The notes under the pieces are model-generated. The model was not told the origin of the DNA and searched no databases. It saw only the letters and a program-made list of their open reading frames with translations. A DNA stretch of 64,000 nt, from positions 3,526,299 through 3,590,298 of the forward strand of contig CM020620.1 of the NCBI GenBank assembly GCA_009829735.1, in the 5' to 3' direction. Below are positions 10,277 through 20,788 of the stretch, piece after piece. A program made the translations under genes and the position numbers. The DNA comes from Pyropia yezoensis (Eukaryota > Rhodophyta > Bangiophyceae > Bangiales > Bangiaceae). How positions within the stretch are numbered: position 1 is the stretch's first letter; every line of letters begins with the position of its first letter.

Positions 10277-10921
10277 TGTAGCGTAATGGAACCCAGATTC
10301 CCGGACCCAGAAACCACAACCACACACTCAGAGACCACAGTCCGAAGCCCAGGAAGGAACAGGTAAGAGCCCTTGCTGATCCACTCGCCCGCCACGATAA
10401 GAGGCAAAGGTAAACAGGACAAAAGCCCGAGGGAGAAGGAACCCAAAGTACTGTTGATTTTACAAGATGGCCCCGGGGAGAACCCCGGAGCACCCCTCAA
10501 GAACCTCCCCCCCTGGCCCCTCCAGGGGCCCTGAGCGAGGCCCCCAGAGGGCGCCCCCAGCGGGCCAAGTGCCAGCAAGGCACCGGCCGCTCACCGGGCC
10601 AACACACAAAAAGCAAGCGAAATCCCCCCACACACAAATGTCAATCCCCCAAAAAAAACCCAGTGGGAAAAAGGGGAAAGACACGAAATCACGCAAGGAA
10701 AACAAATGCGAAAAATCAAACAAATAACCCGAAGGTCAGTATGCCCCAACCCGGCAAGTCCACCGCTCCGGGTGACCAATCAGGGCACCGGGCGTGTCGC
10801 CACTGCCCCGGGCCACCGATGCAGGGATCCTCGGCCAGCGCGTGGTTCCACGTAACGCTGCCAGCCGGGTCCCAAGTCAGTCTCCCGGGTTCCAACGGTC
10901 CCAGGGGCTCAGAACGCCACA
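10277..10921 (-). repeat. E1 5' LTR
   Basis: It is the near-identical partner of 849-1491, with the same TGTAGCG...CGCCACA ends. As the element is on the minus strand, this right-hand copy is the 5' LTR and should carry the promoter for gag-pol. Confidence 0.93.
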
Positions 10922-10926
10922 GGCAT
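10922..10926. repeat. Target-site duplication of E1, right copy (GGCAT)
   Basis: It is identical to 844-848 and abuts the end of the right LTR. Confidence 0.9.
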
Positions 10927-12000
10927 GTCGATGTCGGGAGACGCCGGCAAAGTTGGAGCCGCCGCTATTGCGGCCGCTTCGCCCGCTACGCGTGCATCGC
11001 GCCCTGGCGTGGGCGACGCCGGCAAGTCAGGCAGGTCGAGAGTGGGTAACGCACGCCGTGGTTGGGCCGCCGCAGTTCCGGCCGCCCCATCTCCCATGCG
11101 TGCCGCGCGTCGGGCCAAAAACGCGGCCAGACGGTCCTGCGCCTCTATTCTGCGCCACGTTGCGGCTTCTGCCGTGTTCTGCACGTCTGGTCCGGTCCAA
11201 AACGCCTGGTCCTTTTCGCCACGACTCACAACCAGGTAGCTCTCCAACACATTGGTGGTGGCAGCCGCCTGCCGCACCAAGGCCACCTCGGTCGTGCGTG
11301 CGGCCTTCGCGGCCCTTGTGCCGGTAGGGCGGCTCTGGAACTCACCCGCCCTCTTCGCCGGGTTCACGGCGCCTTTTTCATCGCCATTCGGGACGACAAA
11401 GTCCTCTTCCTCGTCACAGTTGCCCGGGATGGGCGGGTTGCCGGGTGGGCCGCCGCGTGCGCCGCCTGAGGCGGCCAGCGCGGCCGCCCCGCTGTACTTG
11501 TCAATGACCCTCAGCACCTTCCAGCTATTTACCCAGGTGTCCGCCTTGTCCCTGTAGTGCAGCCCTTCCACCTGTTCCCGCTGCCCTTGTATCGCTTGGT
11601 AGCCGATCGTCTTCTCAAACTCCGCCTTCGTCGCTTCAATCAGGTCCTCCCCAGAGGGATTTCCCGTCAGGTTTGCTCGCTTCACTCTCAGCCAGCATTC
11701 TCCAAACGTCTGGCACCTCTTACTGATGTGCTCCTTGAACTCCCTCTTCATTGCGGTGTCTGGCCGCTCCGACCATCCAGCGCTTGCGCCCAGTCGCGCC
11801 GCGTCTCTCCGCACCGACCGACGCACAATCTTCCCCACGTTGTGCCAAAAGATGTCCTTGTCCTGGTCGGTCCCAATGATTGGGTCCTGCTCCACCACCA
11901 GCACAGCCTTGCAGACCACTACGCGTTCGTGGTCCGTCCAGTTGGGTCCGCGCCACGCGGCGTCCCCTGCTCGCCCCCCGCCTCCTCTGCCTCGTCGGCC
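10922..12000 (-). pseudogene. Myb/SANT-like, NAM-associated domain protein, split by E1
   Basis: The minus-strand frame reads GPNWTDHERVVVCKAVL, then EQDPIIGTDQDKDIFW. This is the pattern of the Myb/SANT-like DNA-binding domain found in plant NAM-associated proteins and in proteins encoded beside PIF/Harbinger transposases. Farther on, around residues 70-110, comes an Arg/Lys-rich helix with CQTFGECW and later SWKVLRVIDKYSG, also as in that family. The tail is Ala/Pro-rich. E1 inserted a few codons before the original stop, which now lies at 795-797. Upstream, the frame probably joins the Pro/Gln-rich frame of 12150-14738 through a one-base change in a G-run near 11980. It may be a transposon accessory protein rather than a cellular gene. 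Confidence 0.6.
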
Positions 12001-12149
12001 GCGGGCTCCACTGGTCTCCCCCCGCCGTGCAGAGGATGGGGAGGGGGCGGGTGCTGCTGCTCCGCGTCCTGCTCCCGACGGCTGCCCGCCGCGCGGTACG
12101 GCGACCGCGGGGGCGGCTCCTGCCGCTCCCGCGGCACCGCCTCCTGCTG

Positions 12150-14337
12150 CTACCCGTCGCCGTTCCGGGTCTCCTGTGCCTGTCGCGGGTCCGCCGTCCG
12201 TTGCTGCGGCGGCGGCGCCACTTGAATGGCGTGCTGCGGGCGCACCGGCGCCGCCTGGGCTACTTGCTGCGGGGGCGGCTCCGGCGTCGCTTCATGTTGC
12301 GGCTCCGCTGGCGCCGCCTGCGCAGCTGGCGGCTTCCCGGGATCGGTAGGTGCGCACCGTCCGTACTCGTGCTGTCCCGCCCCGACGCTGGGGCCGCCCT
12401 CCAGAAGGAGGGTGGGCCTCACTGGCCATACTGGGCTCTGAGCCAGCCCCCGCTGCTGGTGGTGACCCGGCCCCTCCAGCGGCCCCCCCTCGAGGTCGTG
12501 AGGCGGCCGCTGCTGCGGCCCCCCCTGAGTATGCTCCTGCGGGCCGCCCTGAGCGTGGTGAGACGGCCGCTGCGGCGGCTCCCTCTGCTTCCCGTGATGC
12601 GGCTGCTGCGGCGGCTTCTCTTGTTGGTCGAGCGGTGGCCGCTGCGGCGGCCCCCCTTGCTTGCCGCGCGGAGGCCGCAGCACGGGACGGCCGCGGTAGA
12701 TCCCGGGCGCTTGCTGGGGCAACCCACCGCGGCAGTTGTCGGCCGGCCGCTGCGGCGGCCCGCCCCGATAGTTGTCAGGCGGCGGCTGGGGTGGCCCACC
12801 CCGGTAGTTGTCTGCGGGCCGCTGCGGCGACCCACCGCGGCTGTTGTTGGCCGGCCGCTGCGGCGGCCCGCCCCGATAGTTGTCAGGCGGCGGCTGGGGT
12901 GGCCAACCCCGGTAGTTGTCTGCGGGCCGCTGCGGCGACCCGCAATCGTTGTCGGGCGGCCGCTGCAGCAGCCCGCCCCAGTAGTCGTCGGTCGGCCGCT
13001 GGGGCGGCCCGCCCCTGTAGTCGTCGGCCGGCCGCTGCGTGTGCGGCCCGTACCAGTGGACGTCGGCCGGCCGCTGCGGCGGCCCACCCCAGTAGCTGTC
13101 GGGCGGCCGCCGGGGAGGTACGCCGCCGTAGATGTTAAGCGGGTGGTCGGTAGGACCGCGCCTGTCGTCGTCAGCTGGCCGCTGCGGCGGCCCGCTCCAG
13201 TAGTTGTCGGGTGGCCGCTGCGGCGGCCCCCCCCGATCGTTGTCGGACAGCCGCTGCGGCGGCCCGCCCTGGTACTTGTCGGCCGGCCGCTGGGGCGGCC
13301 CGCCGCGGTAGTTGTCGGGCGGGTGGTGGGTGGGACCGCCTCCGTAGTCGTCGGCTGGCCGCTGCGGTGGCCCGCCGCGGTAGTTGTCGGGCGGCCGCTG
13401 GGGCAGCCCGCCGCAGTAGAGGTTGGACGTGTGGCGGGGCGTACTGTCCCTGCAGTTGTCGGATGGCCGCTGCGGCGGCCCGCCCCAGTTGCTTTCTGTC
13501 GGCCGGTGGGGGGCCAGCTGCCCACCCCGGTAGTCGTCGGCCGGCTGCTGCGGCGGCCCGCCCGTGTAGTTGTCGGGTGGCAGCTGAGGCGGCCCGCCCC
13601 GGTAGTCGTCGGCTGGCCGCTGCGGCGGCCCGCCCCGGTAATCTTCCGGCGCCCGCTGCGACGCCCCACCTCGGACGCTGTTGGCTGGCCGCTGCAGCGG
13701 CCCGCCAAAGAGGTCAGGCCGCGGCCGCTGTGGCGCCCCGCCCGTGTAGTCTTCGGCCGGCCGCTGCGGCCGCCCGCCCCGATAGCTGTCAGGCGGCGGC
13801 TGGGGCGGCCCGCGCCGGTTGTCGCCGGCCGGCCGCTGCGGCGCCCCGCCCCAGTAGCTCTCGGGCGGCCGTTGCGGCGGCCCGCTACGGTAGTCGTCGG
13901 GCAACTGCTGCGGCGGGCCCCTGCCTTGATATAACGGCCGTCGCTGCGGCGGTCCGCCGAAGTGGTCGATCGGCGGCCGCGGCGGTAGGCCGCCCAGAAA
14001 ATCCGGCGGCGGGAGCGGGCTTGGCGGACCCCGCCGAGTCGGCCCACCTCCGCCTCCCCAGCCTCCCCGCCCGGGGGACCCAAAGCGCGGGCTCCCCCGT
14101 GATGGACCACCTCCACCTCCCCAGCCTCCCCACGAGGAGGACCCAATGCGCGGGCTCCCCCGCGACGGTCCGCCCCCCCCACCTTCCGGGCCTCCCCACG
14201 AGGAGGACCAAAAGCGCGGGCTCCCCCCCGACGGTCCACCCCCCCCACTTCCCGGGCCTCCACGTCGGGGGGATGCACGGCGTGAGCTCAGCGGCCTCCC
14301 CCGCCACGCGTGCTGCTGCTGTTGATGCTGCTGCTGC

Positions 14338-14373
<36 letters not shown>

Positions 14374-14738
14374 GGTGGCCGCCACCCTGCGCCCCCGCAC
14401 GCCGAAGGCGGCGGGGAAGCGCCACGACCTTCGCGCACCCAATCCCACTGTTCCCAAGAGCGCGCAGCGCAAAGACAACCACACATGGGCGGGCACAGCG
14501 GATCGGTCGGCTCCCCCAGCAGGTCGCGACGACACCGTCCGCAGAGTCGACGAAGGCCCCGCCGTTTATCACTCTTGGTCAAATACCGCCCACGCCCTGC
14601 AGGCGGTCCTCCATGGAGCTCGCGCGGCGGCCGCCCCCCTCCTCCAGTTCCACTCCCGCCACCTCCTCCTGCTGAACGCCCATCACCCCCCCCTGGCGGG
14701 GGCTCCTGGCCGCCCGCACCCGCGCAGGACGCGTCCAT
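12150..14738 (-). CDS. Gly/Pro/Gln-rich repeat protein with Cys-rich N-terminus
   Basis: From the ATG at 14738 the frame stays open to a TAG at 12150-12152. The first 30 residues are Gly-rich. Next is a Cys-rich patch (CGRCRRDLLGEPTD, then CPPMCGCLC) that could bind zinc, then a poly-Gln run around 14310-14380. About 40 degenerate copies of a 15-17-residue unit follow, built on GGPPQRPADDYR. The last part is Gln/Pro/Ala-rich. After the TAG the same frame continues Gln-rich to 11919, so the stop may be a mutation. This could be the N-terminal part of the same gene as the SANT-like region. The plus strand is also open across the repeat, but the poly-Gln and Cys patch favour the minus strand. 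No known function. Confidence 0.5.
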
Positions 14739-16316
14739 CCCACGCGCACACCGGGTGTGCTGCCGCTCTCCCCTTCCCCCCTCAGAATTGCCGGCGGGCC
14801 GCACACAGCGGCCCGCCAGCCGGGTGCACACTGAGACAGAGACTCAGCTATAAAGTGACCCGACCGCACTCCAGCGCGCGAAGGAGGGTTCACGATGCAG
14901 GGCGTCACGACACAGCCAGCAGACGCCCACTAGGAGCGGGCGTCGCGCATAAACGCAGGCCGCGACCGCGAGACGCCGCAAGGAAAGCGGCCTCTGCACG
15001 GTGTTCAACGTTGTTGGACAGTAGCATGGGAAACAGCGCGAGGGGGGACACCCGCGAGGGCGCCACAGCCCAGCCCCCCAGGCGCTGGCAGTGGGCTCGG
15101 CGGGAGCCGCCACGAGGGGCCGCACCAGATGCGGCCTCCAACGACCCCGAAACGTATGTGCCCAGAGGGTGGCGCCGACTTGGGGCGGCCGCTACCACGG
15201 GAGGCCGCAGAAAAAGCGGCCTCCACAGGGTGTTCAACGTTGATGGACGGGGTTGGGGCACAAACCCAGGGGAGAGTGCGAAGGGGGACCACCGCAGGGG
15301 GCACGGAGCACGACGCCGGGTGCTCTGACCAGGGGCCACCCTTGGTGGCCGGCACCCGTCGGGCGGCCTCCGTGGGGCGGCCGCGCCGCGGGGCGGCCGC
15401 GCCGCGGGGCGGCCGCGCCGCGAGGCGACCGCACCGCGAGGCAGCCGCGCCGTGCCGCCCGGCGAGGGGCTCTTCAGACGCTTGGTCGACGGCGGCGACG
15501 ACTGGCGGCCGGCTTGAGAGCCCCCGCTCGCCACCACAACGCGGGCCGCGTGGCGCCCCCTCGACAGCTTTTGTCGGGCGCCCTGTCGCGCCCGCCGGAT
15601 TCGCCCGCGGCCCAGCGGTAGTCCACCCTGGTCGTGCGTTACATTTTCCTTCTCTCGTGTTGGCTGCTGATTCATCTCGAACCGCCTGCAAGCGCGAGCA
15701 AGGCACGGGCCCCCTCAGCACGGTACCCCCCTTGCACGGAAAAGACATCCGGAAAATGCGGTTGCGGGTCAGCACCAGAACGCCCACGGCCAACTGCGCT
15801 CCACGACCAAGAACCTGGACGACACAGGATGTGTGACACGCGTCGCTCATGGACGGCCCATGATGGGCCCCGCCATGACTGTCACGATTCCGAAACACCA
15901 CCCTCTTGGGATACAGTCGGACAGTGACAGTTGACCTCTTCCACAAAGCGTGTGCCACATGATCTGGCACGTCGAGAATTACAGTGCGTATGATTGTACG
16001 ATCAAGGCGCCTTCGATCGACGAGGTCAACCAACGTCGACTGCCGTGCGAGGCGGGAGCGACAACATTGGCTATGCGTTGCAGGATGCCGCCTTGCACTC
16101 GGAGCCACGCAGGCGGCCCACGCCCTGGGAGACGAACCCACTATCGAGGCGGGGCGGAGTCGAGGCGATCACGGAGCAATCTCCCTGCAACGTGAACGGC
16201 CCTAGCGGCTATCACTGCAGAGATCCACGCGCAGGCCCACAGACTGCAGGTCTCCGAGTACGCCATGGCGCCGCAGAGGCCGCATCATGCGCATTGGCAA
16301 ATATCGCGGAACGATT
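14739..16316. other. Spacer with imperfect direct repeats
   Basis: I see no convincing gene here. Two related segments of roughly 100-130 bases start near 14960 and 15185; both contain GCGGCCTC...GGTGTTCAACGTTG, with cores at 14987-15013 and 15216-15242. Their minus-strand translations share AAF.AASRG, but in different frames. At 15376-15425 a 15-bp GC-only unit (GGGCGGCCGCGCCGC) is repeated about three times. The right end (15700-16316) is less GC-rich and shows nothing recognisable. Confidence 0.5.
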
Positions 16317-16321
16317 ATAGC
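16317..16321. repeat. Target-site duplication of E2, left copy (ATAGC)
   Basis: It is identical to 26779-26783 on the other side of E2. Confidence 0.92.
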
Positions 16322-16684
16322 TGTAGCACAACAGGAATCCGTCGCACGTCCACTCTCAGGGAACACTCACCAAGGGGGATCGACACCAACGTCACCGGGA
16401 GGCCAAGGTTGCTGTCCTTGGAGCGCAAGCCACGGGACCAAGATGGGAGCCCAAATGGGTGGGGTTTGTTGTTCTGCCTTGGCCGGCGGTGGATTCACCG
16501 CCGGCCCCCTCGTTATAAACCCTCGGAGACACTACTAACTACCCTCCACCCCAAGATGCAAGTCCCTCTGGTCATACGTAACTTGTAGATACCGTGACCA
16601 GTACGGACTCCCAAATTGAAAGCCAAGGATTAGAAGTAGCCCCCCTAACATTAGGGTCACAATACGGCCAACCATATTGCTACA
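16322..16684 (-). repeat. E2 3' LTR
   Basis: It begins TGTAGCA and ends TGCTACA, a perfect 7-bp terminal inverted repeat, and matches 26416-26778 except at one base. It contains a strong hairpin at 16481-16506 (11-bp arms GGCCGGCGGTG and CACCGCCGGCC, loop GATT). TATAAA follows at 16514-16519 on the plus strand. Confidence 0.95.
16514..16519 (+). promoter_or_regulatory. TATA-like box in the E2 3' LTR, facing the antisense ORF
   Basis: TATAAA lies on the plus strand just after the LTR hairpin. The minus strand offers only the weaker TATAAC. In this LTR a plus-strand start would run into the antisense ORF, whose ATG is about 760 bp downstream. This is suggestive only; no initiator element was identified. 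Confidence 0.35.
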
Positions 16685-16696
16685 TATCCCCCCCTT
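16685..16696 (-). other. E2 polypurine tract
   Basis: The minus strand reads AAGGGGGGGATA directly before the 3' LTR, as expected for priming of plus-strand DNA synthesis. Confidence 0.75.
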
Positions 16697-17274
16697 AGAT
16701 TCGGCCCGTCCTCGGGTCGAGTTGCATTCGGGTTACCGAATGTAAGTGGGTCGCGTGACCGTTTACCAGTCGGGTGGGGCTTTGCGCCCTGTCGCGACAG
16801 ACACCCCTTTTCGAGGTTGTCTGAGGGGGGTGCCCCCCTTTGTGTGGTACACACACGATCCGTTTTCCGGACCGTTAATTTCCCGATGCGGGTTTCTGTT
16901 CACGACCCCCCTTTCCGAGGGGTGGCGCAAGCGGATCCGCCACCAGGTGTCTGGTGGTAGGGGAGCCCCTCTCGCGTTACCGAGTGAATGGGGGCGGCCG
17001 CTCCCGCTTTTCGCGGGGGCAGTTTCGGGGTGAACCCCTCTTGGTTGCCCCGTACGGGGGTGTGGCCCCGGCCCGCCCAGGTGCCTGGGTGGAGCGCGTT
17101 CATAGCCTCGTGGAGCGCGGGTCGACCCGCGTGCCTGCGGCGCTTCTCGTGGCCGTTTGTGGTCATAAGCGCGGGTGCCCGCGCTTCCCTGGCTCGTCCC
17201 AGTTGTCCCACCGTACCGGGTCGTGGCCGTCGACGGCTTGTCTGACGGGCCGCCCCTGCTACCCTGGTTTCACC
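16697..17274 (+). other. E2 leader of the antisense ORF, rich in short hairpins
   Basis: This stretch holds an unusual run of small perfect inverted repeats. Examples are CCACCAG/CTGGTGG at 16940-16957, CCCCGTACGGGG at 17048-17059, CCCAGG/CCTGGG at 17076-17089, a 16-bp palindrome at 17116-17131, and AAGCGCGGG/CCCGCGCTT at 17167-17186. The plus-strand frame of the antisense ORF is open from 16954, so part of this could be coding. Confidence 0.5.
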
Positions 17275-19381
17275 ATGTCGGATCCCCAGGTACCCGGGGG
17301 CGAGGACGACCTCCTGCTTGAGGAGGAGGAAGAGGTGATGGTGGACGACGTTCCCGTCTCTGCCACCGCCGCCGGGTGCTTCTTAGCGAGCTCGTCGGAG
17401 GACGAGGACGACCGGGTGACCGTTCGTGTGGCCCCGGAAGGAGCGCCGGGCGGGTTGTCGTCCGTGTGTAGCGGCACGACGGCTCCGTCGGGTGGCGGAC
17501 AACCGCGTGCAGCGGTGGCCTCTACCGCTACTCCTCCGGCGGCCCGGATGGCTTCTGTCGCCGGTGCCGGCGCCGCTCTACCTCAAGACGGTGTCGCCGG
17601 CGTGGCGGATGGTAGTGGCGGCACCCCGGCCGGTTCGACGGGTCAAGACGGCGCGGGTGCCCGCCCGGTTGGTGTGTCCGCTGCAGTGGGTAGCGGGTCT
17701 ACCCGTGCTGCCCCCGTGGTACCATCGTCGGGCCCGGGTGGCGGCGATGCTCTGCCCGCGGTGCCGCGGACGCGTGATGGTCAAGAGTTATCTACCCCGA
17801 TGGCAGTCGACTCCGGGAGCTACTCCGGGCGGGCGCCCGCCCTTCTTCTTCCTCCTCGGCCTCGTGCACCTTCGGCACCGGCCCATCTGCCGGTGGGACA
17901 TCCCCCGGCGCCCCCGATTCTTCCTGGTCCTGCCCGGGTTGCCCCGTTGGGTGGCGGCGTCGCCGTGGCGGCAGGTCAACCCGCCATGTCGATGTCCGAC
18001 TTGGTGGCTCGGGTTCGAGGCATGACTGTGCAAGAGTCAATGGAGTCCGCTGGGCGGATGAGGGTGGACTTCCACCAATCGCGTCTCTCTGGAGGGACTT
18101 CCCGCCGCTTCAGGGTGGACCCGAGTTGGGAGCGGGAGTTGGTGCGGCTGGTCAACCAGCCGAACGCGGTGCGGGTGGAACACCATTGGATCCTGAGTCA
18201 GCCGGACGACCGGCATGCGCAGCTCTGGCGCACCCGGGTGGGACGGGGTGAGGTCTACCTCGACCCCGCCTTCGGGGTATGCGACCTGATTGCCCCCGCG
18301 TTGCCGCGGGAGGTTGACTACCCGGCTAGTGCTCGGGGGATTGCGGCGGCGGCGGAGCCGGTTGCGTTTGGGGAGACGGTGGGCGATACCGGTCGGTATC
18401 CCGACTTTGATTATTACCCGGGGGTATCCCAGTATCTGACGTTGACGGCTCCGTGCCCGCCCATGGCGGGGCTGAAGTCGGCGTCGAGCTGGCGACGCAA
18501 CCATGGTGTCATGGCGGATGCGTTCCGCACCGATGTAAAGTGTGCGTTGCACACCGGTAACGGTCGCGCGCCGGTATACACTCCCGTGCGCCCGCCTCTG
18601 TGGCAGGAAGGGTGGGAGCCCGCCCCGGCTTTCCGGTTTGACACGGGGTGTTGGCCCTTCCCCCGTACCGGGACCCGCAGGCTGGGGCTTCCCCCTTGCC
18701 TCGTCACTCGTTGCGTATCCGGCGTACTCAGCCGGGTGAGCCCAATTGCCATGGGTGGGCGTCCACCGAGGCTGTCGCTGACCTGGGTATTCCCATGGTT
18801 ATCCATGACCCTCTCAGGTCCTTGCCCCGTGGTTCGGTAACCCGATACGGGCGGCGGTTGGCCGTCGTCCCCGAGATTGGGGCTCTGCGGGTGGGGAGCG
18901 TGAGGTGTCCCGTCGTCGGGCGGAGCCCCGCCGGGGTTACGGTGGAGCCCCTTCGGTGGGGTCCTACCGGGCCTCATATCAGGCGCCACCGGCTCCGGTG
19001 GTGGCCGTGTCGGCTCCTCTGGCTCCTCTGGCTGCGCCAGTGTCACCTCCCGCCCCTGTCATACAAGACGGGAGTCCCCGTCTCTGGTGTGAGGGCGTTG
19101 ACGCCCTTGTTGCCCACGCAATGCGGGAGGGTCTCTCTGTTAGCTGGGGGGATATCCCCCCAGGTGCTGCGCTGGTTGGGTCAGCGCGTTGCTTCGGTGG
19201 TGTGCTTGACCGCCTCCAGAGAGCTCTGGAGGACGTGGAGGCTGGCCGCAGCACCCTCGTCCAGCTATGCACCGAGGTAACTCGGGTGATTGACCGTCGT
19301 GAGATTGCCGACCGGTGGAGCACGGAGGTATACGCGCTTACGCGTGAGTGGCCTCCCTCGGGCAGTGGGTCTACCCACTGA
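17275..19381 (+). pseudogene. E2 antisense ORF, broken by frame changes
   Basis: The ATG at 17275 is in ACCATGT context and starts MSDPQVPGGEDD, followed by a run of acidic residues (LLLEEEEEVMVDD). A long Ala/Gly/Pro/Ser-rich region comes next, then a more structured part (PSWERELVRLVNQPNAV, LWRTRVGRGEVYLDPAF). The first frame is lost near 18640; coherent sequence continues in a second frame to about 18890 and in a third to a TGA at 19379-19381. The last part is helical (GGVLDRLQRALEDVEAG). Position, orientation and the acidic start match the antisense ORFs of E1 and E3. I could not align its core with theirs, so it may be a distant relative. No family was recognised. Confidence 0.6.
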
Positions 19382-19891
19382 GGAGTGCTATTGTTTGTGA
19401 GGGAGAGGGCCCCGGTAACCCTTATGGTGGCCGGGTAGTAGTGAGTATGAACTCATCCCCCGCTGGGGCGTTTGCATGATACCAATGCCTGCCATTGGGG
19501 AGTACCCCGTTTGACTTAGTCGTGGCTTGCCTCGGTTCTTTTCCGCCTCCCCCAACCCATCCTGGTTGGTTAATACTCATGAAGGTCAACCTTCTTGGTC
19601 CGTCACTTGCCTCCTGGCTGAAGGTTTACCTTGGTGTAAGCCTTAGGTTACTTTGAGATTATCGGAGTTAGTCATCTCCTTCAAGTAAACTTGTAAAAGT
19701 CTGTAGCTTACTTAGTTTGCCTAAGTCCGCTCCAACTTAGTGAACCTAAGTCTTGCCGAGTCCATGTGACACCCTACTCAGTAGGTATAAGCCTCACCCC
19801 CCAACAGCCGAAGTCGGTGTCGGTTGGGTTGTTACAGTAGGCGTCGTCGCCTCATGTAAGGCATGAGGAGTTGGCGGGGTATATTCGCCGC
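19382..19891. other. E2 spacer between convergent antisense ORF and pol
   Basis: This is the A/T-richest part of E2, with repeated variants of TTAGG/CCTAAG around 19640-19760 and stops in all frames. The pol frame past its TAG (19892) reaches another stop within it, and that short stretch looks like the last helix of a chromodomain. Confidence 0.45.
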
Positions 19892-20782
19892 CTATTCCCA
19901 GGTGGGTGAGTCGTTTCCGACCCATATAACCTTGACGTACCAGGGTCCTGGTAGGTCCGGGTCGGTGTGCCCGACCACGCTCTCTACTTGGTATGGAATC
20001 CCATCCGGTCCCACCGGGTCATCTGACCGGTGAGTTGTAAGAGCTTCATGTAGCAACCCAGCCGGTACCGGCTGAGGCTGTTCCGGCATCGGAGCAGGTG
20101 TCACATCGTTGAGGTTGATGCGTTGTATCTTAGTATCGGAGTGCAGTATGACAGAGTGATCATCTCTGTGTAAGATCTGGTAGGGTCCCTTGACCGGTTG
20201 CATAAGCTTGTTCCCTCGGAACTTCTGGTGTCTGATGTAGACCCAGTCACGTGTCATCAGGGTAGCGTTGCGCACCCGTAGTCGGGCGTCGAAGTTCTTC
20301 TTGTATCGAAGTTGTGTTCTGTCAAGGGCACCCTTGAGCTTAGGAATCATCCACGATAGCTTGGCCAACCAAGCTAGGTGGATGCGTTCGGCCGGTCGGC
20401 CCTTCGGTGTATCATACCGAGTGCACCTGCCGGGTGGCAGCGTCAGGTTACCGACCCCTAGTGGCATGACCCACTCCAGTGGGGCGATGTTTGTGCTCCG
20501 ATGTGGCCTGGCATTGTATGCCAGGGTGAGTACGGACAGAAGCCTGTCCCAAGTGTTCGTGTGCTCGGCCACGTAGCATTGGAGCATCTTGACGATGGTG
20601 CGGTTGAACCGCTCCACTTGCCCGTTGGACTGCGGGTGGTAGTCGGATGCCCGACGGGGTTCGATACCGAACATGTCCAGGACCTTAGTGCAGAATGCTG
20701 ACGTAAGGTTTGCTCCGTTGTCGGAGAGGAGTTGCTTCATGACTCCGTATGCACTGATCCAGTGGTCAACCACTGCGTTCAT
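19892..20782 (-). CDS. E2 integrase (C-terminal part) with chromodomain-like end
   Basis: This is in the same frame as the preceding pol ORF, after the TAA at 20789-20791. It contains the second and third catalytic residues of integrase in LLSDNGANLTS and HPQSNGQVERFN. Near the end a chromodomain-like pattern appears (PYQVESVVGHTD, then VKVIWVGNDSPTWE). It stops at a TAG at 19892-19894, right where the chromodomain helix should begin; a fitting helix follows the stop. Integrase inserts the DNA copy into the genome. Split from its first half by the TAA, this copy should be inactive. Confidence 0.88.
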   Translation of the reverse strand: MNAVVDHWISAYGVMKQLLSDNGANLTSAFCTKVLDMFGIEPRRASDYHPQSNGQVERFNRTIVKMLQCYVAEHTNTWDRLLSVLTLAYNARPHRSTNIAPLEWVMPLGVGNLTLPPGRCTRYDTPKGRPAERIHLAWLAKLSWMIPKLKGALDRTQLRYKKNFDARLRVRNATLMTRDWVYIRHQKFRGNKLMQPVKGPYQILHRDDHSVILHSDTKIQRINLNDVTPAPMPEQPQPVPAGLLHEALTTHRSDDPVGPDGIPYQVESVVGHTDPDLPGPWYVKVIWVGNDSPTWE

Positions 20783-20788
20783 GATGGT

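Larger units (their letters stand above)
849..10921 (-). mobile_element. E1: Ty3/gypsy LTR retrotransposon with chromodomain and an antisense ORF
   Basis: The element is bounded by LTRs at 849-1491 and 10277-10921 and by a 5-bp target duplication. On the minus strand the order is 5' LTR, primer-binding site, gag, protease, reverse transcriptase, RNase H, integrase, chromodomain-like tail, polypurine tract, 3' LTR. An oppositely oriented ORF (2232-3799) lies between the 3' end of pol and the 3' LTR. The LTRs differ mainly by single-base length changes in homopolymers. Pol carries a TAG in RNase H, a frameshift near its end and a second TAG in the chromodomain, so this copy looks non-autonomous. 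It sits inside a host or transposon gene with a SANT-like domain. Confidence 0.93.

Noticed and set aside
11880-13934. Long plus-strand frame (684 codons) across the repeat protein
   Set aside because: It mirrors the GC-rich repeat on the other strand. The poly-Gln run, Cys patch and link to the SANT domain favour the minus strand.
15005-16141. Minus-strand frame of 378 codons left of E2
   Set aside because: The composition changes along its length, there is no domain, and part of it is the direct-repeat spacer.
17275-19381. Envelope-type third ORF in E2
   Set aside because: It is on the opposite strand to gag-pol and has no signal peptide, cleavage site or membrane anchor.
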